From: Astrobacterium formosum
GTDB lineage: Bacteria; Pseudomonadota; Alphaproteobacteria; Rhizobiales; Xanthobacteraceae
Assembly (NCBI GenBank): GCA_030848545.1
Contig: JAVDCA010000025.1
Coordinates: 1 to 64,000, forward strand
Direction of reading: 5' to 3'
Length of the DNA stretch: 64,000 bases
A program made the translations under genes and the position numbers. The notes below the pieces were generated by a model. It was not told the origin of the DNA and made no database searches. It saw nothing but the letters and a program-made list of their open reading frames with translations. Of the stretch, positions 1 to 8,631 are shown piece by piece; within the stretch, counting starts at the first letter, position 1; the number at the start of each line of letters is the position of its first letter.

Positions 1-20
1 TAGCGAAGCGTATTGCGCCG
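1..20. repeat. REP palindrome, truncated by window edge
   Basis: This is the right half of the same element seen intact at 96-121: the arm TATTGCGCC is at 11-19. The left arm lies outside the window. It belongs to the REP set around the transposase gene at 184-723. Confidence 0.75.
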
Positions 21-95
21 CAGGAAGGCGAGGGAAAATGGCGGAGTTCGCCACGTTCATCGGCCGACGTTAAGTGCGCCGTCGCAGTAGAAAAC

Positions 96-121
96 GGCGC
101 AATACGCTTCGCTATTGCGCC
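96..121. repeat. REP palindrome upstream of rayT
   Basis: Perfect 9-bp arms GGCGCAATA (96-104) and TATTGCGCC (113-121) enclose an 8-nt centre CGCTTCGC. An extra single arm TATTGCGCC is at 149-157, so the RAYT gene is preceded by one full and one half element. Confidence 0.88.
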
Positions 122-183
122 CCACCCCCGGACATCGACACCGCAACGTATTGCGCCGCGCTGATTTTTGCTAGCCTCCCGAA

Positions 184-723
184 ATGCCGAACTATCGCCG
201 CGCCTTCGTTCCGGGCGGATGCTGGTTCTTCACGGTCAACCTGCTGGAACGCAAGCGCACGCTCCTGGTCGATCGCATCGACGACTTTCGCGACGCCGTG
301 CGCAAGACGCGCGAGCGCCATCCGTTTTCGATCGACGCCATGGTGGTCCTGCCCGACCATGTTCATGCGGTCTGGACCCTGCCGCCCGGCGATGCGCACT
401 TTTCGGTTCGCTGGCGATGGATCAAGCATCGGTTCGCGCAGGCGATGCCGGCCGACGAACGACGCAGCCAGGTGCGGTTGGCGCGGGGTGAACGCGGCAT
501 CTGGCAACGGCGCTTCTGGGAGCATCTGATCCGCGACGAGGCGGATTACGCCCGGCATGTCGAGTATTGCTATATCAACCCGATGAAACACGGCCTCGTC
601 ACACGGGTGGTCGATTGGCCGTATTCGTCGTTTCACCGCGACGTGGGTGCGGGAATTTTCCCGTCGGACTGGGCCGGGGATGCCGACGCGCCGGGTGAGT
701 TCGGCGAACGTAGGGCGCAATAG
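184..723 (+). CDS. rayT: REP-associated tyrosine transposase (RAYT)
   Basis: A 179-residue single-domain Y1/HUH transposase of the IS200-like RAYT family, proteins thought to nick and move REP palindromes. The HUH pair is visible as H59 and H61 in LPDHVH, and the catalytic tyrosine region reads HVEYCYINPMKHG, followed by the family signature WPYSSFHR. No partner gene, no accessory TnpB and no IS ends are present, as expected for a domesticated RAYT. Its stop codon (TAG, 721-723) lies inside a REP palindrome at 714-739, and further copies sit at 1-20, 96-121, 757-782 and 1256-1281. The gene and its flanking palindromes therefore look like one cognate REPtron-type unit. The length is normal and no frame damage is visible, so the protein is probably functional. 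Confidence 0.93.
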   Translation: MPNYRRAFVPGGCWFFTVNLLERKRTLLVDRIDDFRDAVRKTRERHPFSIDAMVVLPDHVHAVWTLPPGDAHFSVRWRWIKHRFAQAMPADERRSQVRLARGERGIWQRRFWEHLIRDEADYARHVEYCYINPMKHGLVTRVVDWPYSSFHRDVGAGIFPSDWAGDADAPGEFGERRAQ

Positions 724-739
724 CGGAGCGTATTGCGCC
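714..739. repeat. REP palindrome overlapping the rayT stop
   Basis: Perfect arms GGCGCAATA (714-722) and TATTGCGCC (731-739) around GCGGAGCG. The element supplies the last codons and the stop of rayT, so it is fixed to the gene. Confidence 0.88.
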
Positions 740-756
740 ACTTCGGCGGGAAACGC

Positions 757-782
757 GGCGCAATACGCTACGCTATTGCTCC
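757..782. repeat. REP palindrome, one mismatch
   Basis: Arms GGCGCAATA (757-765) and TATTGCTCC (774-782) differ by one base. It lies 17 nt after the previous copy, giving a two-copy BIME-like cluster behind rayT. Confidence 0.82.
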
Positions 783-783
783 C

Positions 784-1255
784 TACAAAAAATCCTCTCC
801 TCTCTTGACAAAATTCCCATTCATGTTCACTCTCCGTTCCGTCTCGTTCACCGAGGGGCGTTATCCGGATGACGTTCGGCGACGGAATGGGATGCGGCCC
901 TGCCAGGAGACCTCGTCACTCTCCGCGCAGGCGTCCGGGGCTCCGCCCGGGGATGACAGCCCCCTGCCAGGAGCTGGCTGACGGGGAAACCGAAAAAGCG
1001 CTTTCGACAAAAAAGTGGTTTTCCCGAAAAGCGCGGCCCGGAAAGACAAAAGCCGCGATGGAGCGCCGGAAGGCGCAGGGCGGCTCGCCAAGCCGCCCGG
1101 TCCGTGCCGCAAGGCATGGGCCTCGAACTCAAAGAAGCGCCGACCGGCGCTCCATCCCCCTCGGGTTTTCGAGGGACACCGCGACAAGGCCCGCGCGCCG
1201 CAAGAGGCGCCGCGGCCGCGCTTCAGCATGTCCGCGGCATGGAGCATCGGGAAGT
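784..1255. other. Intergenic stretch without a recognisable gene
   Basis: This interval of about 470 bases lies between the REP cluster and the REP copy behind the ugpB-like gene. Reading frames here have low-complexity Arg/Pro/Ala-rich translations and no domain I recognise. It contains direct GGATGAC words at 867-873 and 951-957, so it may be an old intergenic repeat. I see no RNA gene or promoter that I can defend. Confidence 0.4.
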
Positions 1256-1281
1256 GGCGCAATACGCTTCGCTATTGCGCC
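1256..1281. repeat. REP palindrome at the 3' end of the ugpB-like gene
   Basis: Perfect arms GGCGCAATA (1256-1264) and TATTGCGCC (1273-1281), 13 nt beyond the stop of the minus-strand gene. It may double as a transcript-end hairpin, but no T tract follows. Confidence 0.87.
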
Positions 1282-1294
1282 CTACACGTCGCCT

Positions 1295-2617
1295 TCACCG
1301 GCTCGCGCGTTCGAACTGGCGCAGCAGTTCGTTGCCGGTCCGGGTCGCCCGCTCAAGGGCTTCGCGGGCACTCACTTTGCCGGCAAAAGCGGCTTCGAGC
1401 TCGTCCTCGATGGCCGCGCGGATGAGCACGAAGGAGCCGAGGCGCAGACCTTTCGAATTGTCGGTCGGGGGTTTGAACGTGATCTGCTCGATGGAAATCG
1501 CGGTGCCGGGATTGCGGTCGTAAAAACCCTGGCTGCGGGAGAGATCGTAGGCCGCGCGGGTGATGGGCAGATAGCCGGTCTTCTGGTGCCAGGCCGCCTG
1601 CACCTCGGGGCGCGACAGATAGGTGAAGAAGCGCGCCACGCCTTCGTATTCGGCGGTCGGACGCCCCATCAGCACCCACAGGGTGGCGCCGCCGATAATG
1701 GTGTTCTGCGGCGCGCCGGAAACGTGCGGCCAGTAGGGCAGCATGCCGTAGCCGACGTCGAACTTGGCCTTGGCGACGATGTCGGCGCGCGCCGCCGAGG
1801 AGCCCAGGAAGATGCCGCAGTCGCCGTCGTAGAAGCGCGGCTCGGCCGAGGTGCCGCGGCCCGAATAGTCGAACAGCTTGCCCTTCTGCCATTCGGCGAG
1901 CTTGCCGACATGGTGTTCGAGGGCCGGGACCGCGATGGTCAGCATGGCATCGAGGCCGGCAAAACCGTTCTTGCGGGTGGCGATGGACAGGTCGTGCCAG
2001 GCGAGGAAGTTCTCCACGTTGACCCAGGATGGCCAGTGGGTGGTGAAGCCGCAGGCGGCGCCGGCTTCACGCAGCTTGCGGGCGGCGTCCTCCACCTCCG
2101 GCCAGGTCCGCGGCGCCACCGCGGGATCGAGCCCGGCCTTTTTGAAAAGAGCCTTGTTGTAATAGAGGATCGGCGTCGAGGCGTTGAACGGGAACGACAG
2201 CATGTTGCCGTCGACGTCGGTGTAATAGCCGGTGATGGCCGGCAGATAGGCGGACGGATCGAAGGCGCCGCCGCGCTCGCGCATCAGCGCGTGGACCGGA
2301 TAGATCGCGCCCTTGGCCGCCATCATGGTCGCGGTGGCGATCTCGTTGACCTGGACGATGGCGGGCTGGGCATTGGACCGGAACGCGAAGATCGCCGCCG
2401 TCACGGTCTCGGTGTAGCTGCCCTTGTACACCGGCACGACGCGGAAATCGGACTGGCGGGAATTGAAGTCCGCCGCGATCGCTTCGAGCTCGCGCCCGAG
2501 CTGGCCCGACATGGCGTGCCACCACATGATGTCGGTGGCGGCGCGCGCCGGGCCGCACAAGGCTGCCGCCAGGGCGGCCATACAGGCCAGACGAAGCATC
2601 CTCATCGGCGGGTCCAC
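1295..2617 (-). CDS. ABC transporter substrate-binding protein, UgpB-like
   Basis: A 440-residue extracellular solute-binding protein of family 1, closest in style to the sn-glycerol-3-phosphate binding protein UgpB. It opens with a Sec signal peptide (about residues 1-26, cut after GPARA) and continues with MWWHAMSG, the usual start of the mature UgpB fold. Later segments such as PFNASTPILYYNKALFKKAG are the typical ligand-cleft region. An internal Met at residue 5 (position 2605) is an equally good start. The usual ugpA, ugpE and ugpC partners are absent on both sides, so this is an orphan binding protein. It is divergent from a DctP-histidine kinase operon, with 118 bp between them. The ligand is not certain; other sugars or phosphodiesters are possible. 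Confidence 0.85.
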   Translation of the reverse strand: MDPPMRMLRLACMAALAAALCGPARAATDIMWWHAMSGQLGRELEAIAADFNSRQSDFRVVPVYKGSYTETVTAAIFAFRSNAQPAIVQVNEIATATMMAAKGAIYPVHALMRERGGAFDPSAYLPAITGYYTDVDGNMLSFPFNASTPILYYNKALFKKAGLDPAVAPRTWPEVEDAARKLREAGAACGFTTHWPSWVNVENFLAWHDLSIATRKNGFAGLDAMLTIAVPALEHHVGKLAEWQKGKLFDYSGRGTSAEPRFYDGDCGIFLGSSAARADIVAKAKFDVGYGMLPYWPHVSGAPQNTIIGGATLWVLMGRPTAEYEGVARFFTYLSRPEVQAAWHQKTGYLPITRAAYDLSRSQGFYDRNPGTAISIEQITFKPPTDNSKGLRLGSFVLIRAAIEDELEAAFAGKVSAREALERATRTGNELLRQFERASR

Positions 2618-2735
2618 TCCGGGTTGCGGACTCGGCTGGCGCCAGCCGGCCGCGAGTTGGGCGCCGCCGATCCTGCCGCCGGCGGTCGGGCGGCACCATA
2701 TAGCTATTCTCCCCGTCTGTGAGTAGAATTACATA

Positions 2736-3782
2736 ATGGCACGGGTCCCCGATGGCCTTCGATCCCCGTCCCCGCAGGCAAGGCCGGCTTGGCGACATGC
2801 GACCAATGCGGGCCGAGTTGTGGGGATGATCCTGCTGATGCTGGCGGCCGTGACGGCGGCGCCGGCCGTGATGGCGCGCGAGTTTCGCGCCGCCGATAAC
2901 CAGGTGGAGAGCTATCCCACCGTCCAGGCGCTCATCCACATGGGCCGCCTGGTCGCCCAACGCACCGGCGGACGCCACACCATCCAGGTCTTCCACTCGC
3001 GTCAGCTCGGCGAGGAGGAGCAGACCATCGAGCAGACCCGCGTCGGCGTCATCGATCTCGCCCGCATCAACATCGCGCCGATGATCAGGCACGTGCCGGT
3101 CTCTGCCGTGCTGGCGCTGCCGTTCCTGTTCCGCTCCATCGATCACCTGCACGCGGTGCTCGACGGTCCGATCGGCGAGGAGATTCTCGCCGGCTTCACG
3201 CCGGGCGGGTTCATCGGCCTGACCTTCTACGATTCGGGCGCGCGCTCGTTCTACAACAGCGTCCGGCCGATCAAGTCGCTGGCGGACATTCGCGGCCTGC
3301 GCATCCGCGTCCAGCCGTCGGCCGTCATGGCGGAGATGATCGGGGCGCTCGGCGCCGAAGCGATCGAACTCCCCTATGGCCAGGTGCTGACCGGGTTGAC
3401 GACCGGGCTGATCGACGGCGCCGAGAACAACTGGCCGTCCTTCGTCACCACCAACCACTTCAAGGCCGCCCGCTACTACACCTTGACCGAGCACACCATG
3501 ACGCCCGAAGTCCTGATCATGTCGGCGGCGGCGTGGAACGCCCTGTCGCCGGAGGACCGGCGCATTTTCCGCGACGCCGCCCGCGAGTCGAACCTGTTCA
3601 TGCGCTCGCAATGGTCGGCCCTGGAGGAGCGTTCGCGCCGCGAGGCGGCGGCGGCCGGCATCGTGGTGATCAAGGAATTCGACCGCCGCCCGTTCGAACG
3701 CGCGATGGCGCCGATCTACGCCAAGGCCGCGCGCGAACCGGCCCTCGCCGCCCTGATCGAACGCATTCGCAGCGTGCCGTGA
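2736..3782 (+). CDS. TRAP-type substrate-binding protein (DctP family)
   Basis: A 348-residue periplasmic binding protein of the DctP/TRAP family, which binds carboxylates and related anions. A long basic n-region is followed by a hydrophobic signal (about residues 31-46, cut after AVMA). The conserved core is visible: a segment GLRIRVQPS with the carboxylate-clamping arginine, then ELPYGQVLTGLTTGLIDGAENN, split here only by naming it in part (family motif GxIDGAENN). ATG at 2736 is used; ATG at 2826 would give a minimal signal peptide. No DctQ or DctM gene follows. Instead its stop overlaps the GTG start of a histidine kinase, so it is probably a ligand sensor for that kinase rather than part of a transporter. 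Confidence 0.9.
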   Translation: MARVPDGLRSPSPQARPAWRHATNAGRVVGMILLMLAAVTAAPAVMAREFRAADNQVESYPTVQALIHMGRLVAQRTGGRHTIQVFHSRQLGEEEQTIEQTRVGVIDLARINIAPMIRHVPVSAVLALPFLFRSIDHLHAVLDGPIGEEILAGFTPGGFIGLTFYDSGARSFYNSVRPIKSLADIRGLRIRVQPSAVMAEMIGALGAEAIELPYGQVLTGLTTGLIDGAENNWPSFVTTNHFKAARYYTLTEHTMTPEVLIMSAAAWNALSPEDRRIFRDAARESNLFMRSQWSALEERSRREAAAAGIVVIKEFDRRPFERAMAPIYAKAAREPALAALIERIRSVP

Positions 3783-5842
3783 GTCCTCCATTGTCGGCGA
3801 CAGAACATCACGCCCTCGGCTTCTCGACCGCGCAGCTGCGGCAGAGTTCGCGCTCGGGCCTGATATCGCTGGTGCGCGCGCTGCCGATCCGCTGGCGCAT
3901 TCTCACCATCGCGGGCGTCAACGCCGCCGTCGTGCTCATCCTGGCGGGGCTGATCTGGAACGGCGCCAAGGAATTGAGCCGCGCCTGGGACGAGGTCCGC
4001 AAGGTGCGCGAATCCGATCGCGTGCTGGCGCTCCTGGAAGGCGAAGCCGGCCGGCTGCAGAACCTGATCCATCGCTACATCAACCAGCCGAGCCCGCAGA
4101 TCTTCGCCGAAATCCTGCTCCTGCGCGAGGCGGTTCTCGGCACCCTGCGCAGCCGCGGCGCCACCGACCCCATGCTGTCGGGCTCGGTGGACACGCTCGA
4201 GCATGCGACCGACCGCTTCCTCGCCGGCTTCGGCGACCTGCGCGCCGAGCAGACCGCGACCACCAGGACCTACGAGGAACAGGTGCTGGCGCCGGCGCGG
4301 GAGATGGCCGGCCTCTACGCCATCATCGACAGTTCGGTCGGCCAGCGCGATTCCCTCATCTGGCCGCCGCTCGGCAAGTCCCGCGAGGCCTTCGCCGCCA
4401 TGCTGGTGGCGGCGAACTCCTATTATCTCTCGATCGCCTCCAACGCCGCCGAGGAGGCCCGCACCAACATCCAGACCATCGAGCGCACCATCCCGGTGCT
4501 GCTCGACCTCGCCGAGAACAACCTGCAACGGGTGGCGTTGACGAAGCTCGGCGAACGCTCGGCGGCGCTGCGCCAGGGACTGGCGACGCTGGCCGAGAAC
4601 TTCGCCCGCCGCGACCACCTCCTCCACACGGCGATCGACGCCAACCAGGCGGCGATGATCGCGGCGATCGACGAACTCTCGAGCCGCATGCGCGCGCGCG
4701 AGCAGCGGGCACAGACACAATTCGACGCCACGCTGGCCGACATCTACCGCAAGGTCGTGCTGGTCGCGCTGGTGTTCGGCTCGGGCACCATCGTGTTCGG
4801 CTTCGTGATCGCGCTGTCGATCCGCCAGCCCCTGCGGGAGCTGATGGCGGCCATGCAGGCGATCACCTCCGGGGACTACGAGCGCCACATCCAGGGCACC
4901 GAGGCCAGGGACGAGATCGGCGAGATGGCGCGCGCCGCGGAAGTGTTCCGCGAGAACGCCATCGCGCGCCACAAGGCCGAGACCGAACTGCGCATGTCCA
5001 AGGACCGTGCCGAGAAGGCCCTGAGCGACCTGCAGGCGGCGCGCCAGGACCTCATCGACGCCGAACGGCTGGCGGCGCTCGGCGGCCTCGTCGCCGGCAT
5101 CGCCCACGAGGTCAACAATCCGATCGGCATCAGCCTGACGGTGGCATCGAGCTTCGCCAGCCGCGCGGAGACGTTCGCCCGCGAGCTCAAATCGGACACG
5201 CCCTTGCGCCGCTCGCGCCTGGAGGAATTCGTCGCCGCCTCGGGCGACGCCGCCCGCCAGCTGGTCGGCAATCTGCAGCGGGCCGGCGAACTCATCCAGT
5301 CGTTCAAGCAGGTGGCGGTCGACCGCTCGCACGCGGAGCGGCGCCAGTTCGATCTCCAGGAAGCGACCGACCAGATCATCGCCAGCCTGCGCCCGGCACT
5401 CAAGAAGTCGCGCGTCGACCTGTCGGTCAGCGTGCCCGAAGGCCTCGTCGTCGACAGCTATCCGGGCGCCTACGGCCAGGTTCTCACCAACCTGTTCCTC
5501 AATGCCCTCACCCACGCCTTCACGGACGGCCGCGACGGCTCGATCGACATCCGTGCCCAGGCGGTCGACAACCGCCACATCGAAATCTCGATCACGGACG
5601 ACGGCGCCGGCATGGCGCCCGACGTGCTCCGCCAGGCCTTCGATCCGTTCTTCACCACGCGTCGCAGCGAGGGCGGCACGGGCCTGGGCTTGCATATCGT
5701 CTACAATCTCGTCACCCAGCAGCTCGGTGGCCGGCTGGCACTGTCATCCCGTCCCGGCCAGGGCACCATGTTCCGCATCACCCTGCCGCGTTCGGCTCCC
5801 CGGGAGCCCGCGGCGCCCGCGACCACCGCGCTCAACGGATGA
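3779..5842 (+). CDS. Membrane sensor histidine kinase, HAMP type
   Basis: About 687 residues from a GTG at 3779 that overlaps the stop of the DctP gene (GTGA); TTG at 3791 is an alternative. Order of parts: TM helix near residues 40-62, a long helical periplasmic sensor region (about 63-323), TM helix about 324-346, HAMP, a short coiled coil, HisKA with phospho-acceptor H443 in GIAHEVNNPIG, then HATPase with N box NLFLNALTHAF, G1 DDGAGMAPD and G2 GGTGLGLHIV. All catalytic boxes are intact. Overlap with the upstream binding-protein gene and with the next kinase gene indicates coupled translation and a shared pathway. By context, the DctP protein probably presents a ligand to its sensor region. 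The ligand is unknown. Confidence 0.92.
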   Translation: MSPPLSATEHHALGFSTAQLRQSSRSGLISLVRALPIRWRILTIAGVNAAVVLILAGLIWNGAKELSRAWDEVRKVRESDRVLALLEGEAGRLQNLIHRYINQPSPQIFAEILLLREAVLGTLRSRGATDPMLSGSVDTLEHATDRFLAGFGDLRAEQTATTRTYEEQVLAPAREMAGLYAIIDSSVGQRDSLIWPPLGKSREAFAAMLVAANSYYLSIASNAAEEARTNIQTIERTIPVLLDLAENNLQRVALTKLGERSAALRQGLATLAENFARRDHLLHTAIDANQAAMIAAIDELSSRMRAREQRAQTQFDATLADIYRKVVLVALVFGSGTIVFGFVIALSIRQPLRELMAAMQAITSGDYERHIQGTEARDEIGEMARAAEVFRENAIARHKAETELRMSKDRAEKALSDLQAARQDLIDAERLAALGGLVAGIAHEVNNPIGISLTVASSFASRAETFARELKSDTPLRRSRLEEFVAASGDAARQLVGNLQRAGELIQSFKQVAVDRSHAERRQFDLQEATDQIIASLRPALKKSRVDLSVSVPEGLVVDSYPGAYGQVLTNLFLNALTHAFTDGRDGSIDIRAQAVDNRHIEISITDDGAGMAPDVLRQAFDPFFTTRRSEGGTGLGLHIVYNLVTQQLGGRLALSSRPGQGTMFRITLPRSAPREPAAPATTALNG

Positions 5843-7587
5843 AAGCCATGGCAGAGCCCGACGACGTCATCCAGCTGGTCGACGACACCGAGCCCGATCC
5901 GAAGCCGGACAAAGGCCGGTCCTGGAAGGTGGCGGTGATCGACGACGACCCGGCCGTGCACGAAGGCACCCGCTTCGCGCTCGGCGACTACCGGCTGCAC
6001 GGCCAGGGGCTCGAGATCATCTCGGCCTATTCGGCCGCCGAAGGCCGCGAGCTCATGCGCCGCCACCCCGACGTCGCCGCAGTGCTGCTCGACGTCATCA
6101 TGGAGGCGGACGACGCCGGCCTCGACCTCGTCGAGTTCATCAGGAACGAGCTCAAGAACGAGACCGTGCGCATCATCCTGCGCACCGGCCAGCCCGGCCA
6201 GGCGCCCGAACGCCGTGTGATCGTCGACTACGACATCAACGACTACAAGGCCAAGACCGAGCTCACCGCCGACAAGCTGTTCACCTCGCTCACCGCGGCG
6301 CTGCGGAGCTACCAGCAGCTCCAGCGCATGGTCGACACGCGGCGCGGGCTGGAGATCATCATCGACGCCGCCTCGACGCTGTACGACTTCAAGTCCATGC
6401 AGCGGCTCGCCGCCGGCGTCCTGACCCAGATCGCTTCCCTGCTCAATGTGGACTGCGCCGGCATCCTGGTCCTGCGCGAGGGCGGCAACGTCGCCGAGGG
6501 GATTTCGGTCTTGGCCTGCTCGGGATGTTACAGCCGCTTCCTCGGCGCCCGCGACGCCGCCGCACTCGACGGCGACCTGCGCGAACTGGTGGATTCCGCC
6601 TTCCGGCAGCGCCGTCACGATTTCCGCGACCGCCGCTCCATTCTCTACATCCGCACCGGCTCGGGCCGCGAGGTGGTGGTGCTGCTGGAGGCCGAAAAGG
6701 ACCTTTCCGAAACCGACCGGGCGCTGGTCGAAATCTTCGCCAGCCGCCTCGCCATCGCGTTCGACAACGTCATCCTGTACGAAAAGCTGCAGGAGGCGAA
6801 TACGCGACTGGAAGAGCGCGTCGCCCAGCGCACCCGCGATCTTACCGCGGCGAACCGCCGCCTCGGCGCCCAATGGGCGCGACTGCAGCGCGCCAACGCG
6901 TTCAAGAGCGAAATCCTCGGCACCGTCGCCCATGACCTCAAGAACCCGCTCGGGGTGATCCTCGGCCGCACCGAGATGCTCAAGGAGATGACCGCCAACG
7001 CCGCCTCCTCGCCGGAGAGCGTGCAGGCGCAGATCGACCACGTGCGCGACGCCGCCAAGCGGCTCACCGCCATGGTGGACAATTTGATCGCCGACGCCAT
7101 GGCGGATGCCCTCGACATCACCATCCGGCGCGAGCAGGTCGATCTCGCCTGGCTGGTCAATGAGGTGGTGGCCTCCAACCGCCCGCTCGCCGACGGCAAG
7201 GAACAGATCATCTCGGTGTCATCGCCTCAGGTCCACACTGTCTCCTGCGACATCGACCGGATCCGCGAGGCGATCGACAACTTGCTCAGCAACGCCATCA
7301 AATACAGCCCCGTCGGCGGCCATATCGAGCTCCTGGTGGCACGCGAGGACGGCGTGACGACGGTGAGCGTGCGCGACGAGGGCCAGGGCCTCTCGCCCGA
7401 GGACATGGGCCGGCTGTTCGGTCGTTTCCAGCGCCTGTCCGCCAAGCCGACCGCGGGGGAAAATTCGACCGGGCTCGGCCTGTCCATCGTCAAGCGCATC
7501 GTCGAGCTGCACGGCGGCTCGGTCAACGCCGACAGCGCCGGGCCGGGGCGCGGCACCACCTTCCAGATCACGTTGCCGGAGCTATGA
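5839..7587 (+). CDS. Hybrid REC-DUF3369-histidine kinase
   Basis: A 582-residue cytoplasmic hybrid protein without TM helices. Residues about 30-160 are a receiver domain (acidic DDDP motif, phospho-acceptor region LLDVIMEADD), followed by a GAF-like DUF3369 region (about 165-320), a coiled coil, HisKA with H365 in GTVAHDLKNPLG, and an HATPase domain ending GLGLSIVKRIVELHGGS. The ATG at 5839 overlaps the previous stop (ATGA); ATG at 5848 is possible. The layout suggests a relay: the membrane kinase phosphorylates this receiver, which tunes the second kinase, which then signals to the OmpR-type regulator that follows. DUF3369 proteins are regularly found in such clusters. The direction of phosphotransfer is inferred, not shown. 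Confidence 0.9.
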   Translation: MKAMAEPDDVIQLVDDTEPDPKPDKGRSWKVAVIDDDPAVHEGTRFALGDYRLHGQGLEIISAYSAAEGRELMRRHPDVAAVLLDVIMEADDAGLDLVEFIRNELKNETVRIILRTGQPGQAPERRVIVDYDINDYKAKTELTADKLFTSLTAALRSYQQLQRMVDTRRGLEIIIDAASTLYDFKSMQRLAAGVLTQIASLLNVDCAGILVLREGGNVAEGISVLACSGCYSRFLGARDAAALDGDLRELVDSAFRQRRHDFRDRRSILYIRTGSGREVVVLLEAEKDLSETDRALVEIFASRLAIAFDNVILYEKLQEANTRLEERVAQRTRDLTAANRRLGAQWARLQRANAFKSEILGTVAHDLKNPLGVILGRTEMLKEMTANAASSPESVQAQIDHVRDAAKRLTAMVDNLIADAMADALDITIRREQVDLAWLVNEVVASNRPLADGKEQIISVSSPQVHTVSCDIDRIREAIDNLLSNAIKYSPVGGHIELLVAREDGVTTVSVRDEGQGLSPEDMGRLFGRFQRLSAKPTAGENSTGLGLSIVKRIVELHGGSVNADSAGPGRGTTFQITLPEL

Positions 7588-8351
7588 GCCAGACCCAGCA
7601 TATCTGCGTCGTCGACGACGAGCCGCCGGCCCGCGAAATGGTCGGCGACTATCTGCGCATGCACGGTTTCGCGGTGACGCTGTGCGACGGCGGCGCCAGC
7701 CTGCGCGAAGCCATCGGCCGCCAGATGCCCGATCTGGTCGTGCTCGACCTCAACATGCCGGAGGAGGACGGCCTGTCGATCATCCGCGACCTCAAGCGGC
7801 ATTCGGGCGTGCCCATCATCATGCTGACCGCGACCGCGAGTTCCATCGACCGGGTGGTGGGGCTCGAATTGGGCGCCGACGACTATCTGGCCAAGCCGTG
7901 CGAGATGCGCGAACTCTTGGCACGCATCCGCTCGGTGCTGCGCCGCAGTGCGCCGGCGCGCACCGACACCGTCGCGGCGGCGCCACCGCCGGCGGCGGCG
8001 AGCCCGTCGATCGCGCCCGCCGAGGCCGAAACGCCGGTCCGTTTCGGCACCAAATGGCTCGACCTCGCCGCCCAGGTGCTGCGCGACGACGACGGCAACG
8101 AGTATCCGCTGACCGCCTCGGAATTCGCGCTTCTGAAGGTTTTCGCCAGCAATCCCAAGCGGGTATTGTCACGGGAGCGCCTGCTCGACCTCGCCAATGC
8201 GCGCGATGCCGACGCCTTCGACCGGGCGATCGACCTGCGCATCATGCGTATCCGGCGCAAGATCGAGTTCGACCCCCGCCATCCGGCGGTGATCCGCACC
8301 GTCCGCGGCGGCGGCTACCTGTTCTCACCCTCGGGCGGCGAGAAGGCGTGA
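7584..8351 (+). CDS. OmpR-family response regulator
   Basis: A 255-residue DNA-binding response regulator. The receiver domain (residues 1-120) has the acidic pair D11/D12, phospho-acceptor D55 in VVLDLNMPEEDG and the switch/lysine region ADDYLAKP. An Ala/Pro-rich linker (about 125-150) joins it to a winged-helix effector domain with LTASEFALLKVF and RTVRGGGYLF. The ATG overlaps the stop of the hybrid kinase gene (ATGA), so four genes from 2736 to 8351 form one translationally coupled unit. This is the predicted output of the relay. Targets are unknown; the divergent ugpB-like gene is a reasonable candidate by position only. Confidence 0.93.
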   Translation: MSQTQHICVVDDEPPAREMVGDYLRMHGFAVTLCDGGASLREAIGRQMPDLVVLDLNMPEEDGLSIIRDLKRHSGVPIIMLTATASSIDRVVGLELGADDYLAKPCEMRELLARIRSVLRRSAPARTDTVAAAPPPAAASPSIAPAEAETPVRFGTKWLDLAAQVLRDDDGNEYPLTASEFALLKVFASNPKRVLSRERLLDLANARDADAFDRAIDLRIMRIRRKIEFDPRHPAVIRTVRGGGYLFSPSGGEKA

Positions 8352-8471
8352 ACGCCCGATTCATCCCGTGGGCGCCGCCAGCGCTGCTCAACTGTTTGAA
8401 ATATATCAGTTTATTTGGATACGCATGGGGCGCAACGGCACGGCGAGGCGTGGCCGTCCGGCCACGATCAA

Positions 8472-8523
8472 GCGAATTGTTTCGTCGCACCGGTGCCCCA
8501 CGATACAAACGAAACAATTTCGC
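8472..8523. promoter_or_regulatory. Long inverted repeat upstream of the ECF sigma gene
   Basis: GCGAATTGTTTCGT (8472-8485) and ACGAAACAATTTCGC (8509-8523) are inverted copies differing only by one extra base, separated by 23 nt. No T tract follows, so it reads more like an operator or RNA hairpin than a terminator. It sits 108 bp before the sigma factor start in the 280-bp gap after the response regulator. Confidence 0.5.
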
Positions 8524-8631
8524 GACCCATGAAGCCATTTTGCATCACCACGAAAAATCTCCGAAACCGACGGCTGATATTCCCTGAAGCTGCCAAGCGA
8601 TGCCGAAGAGCGAGCTGGAAGGGGAGTCGTC

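Noticed and set aside
869-2722. Long plus-strand open frame of about 617 codons
   Set aside because: It is the shadow of the minus-strand ugpB-like gene; the translation is Arg/Gly/Ala-rich with no domain, while the opposite strand gives a complete binding protein.
8396-8409. TTGAAATATATCAG as an FNR/FixK site for the ECF sigma gene
   Set aside because: Right half is TCAG rather than TCAA and it is over 220 bp from the start; chance match is likely.
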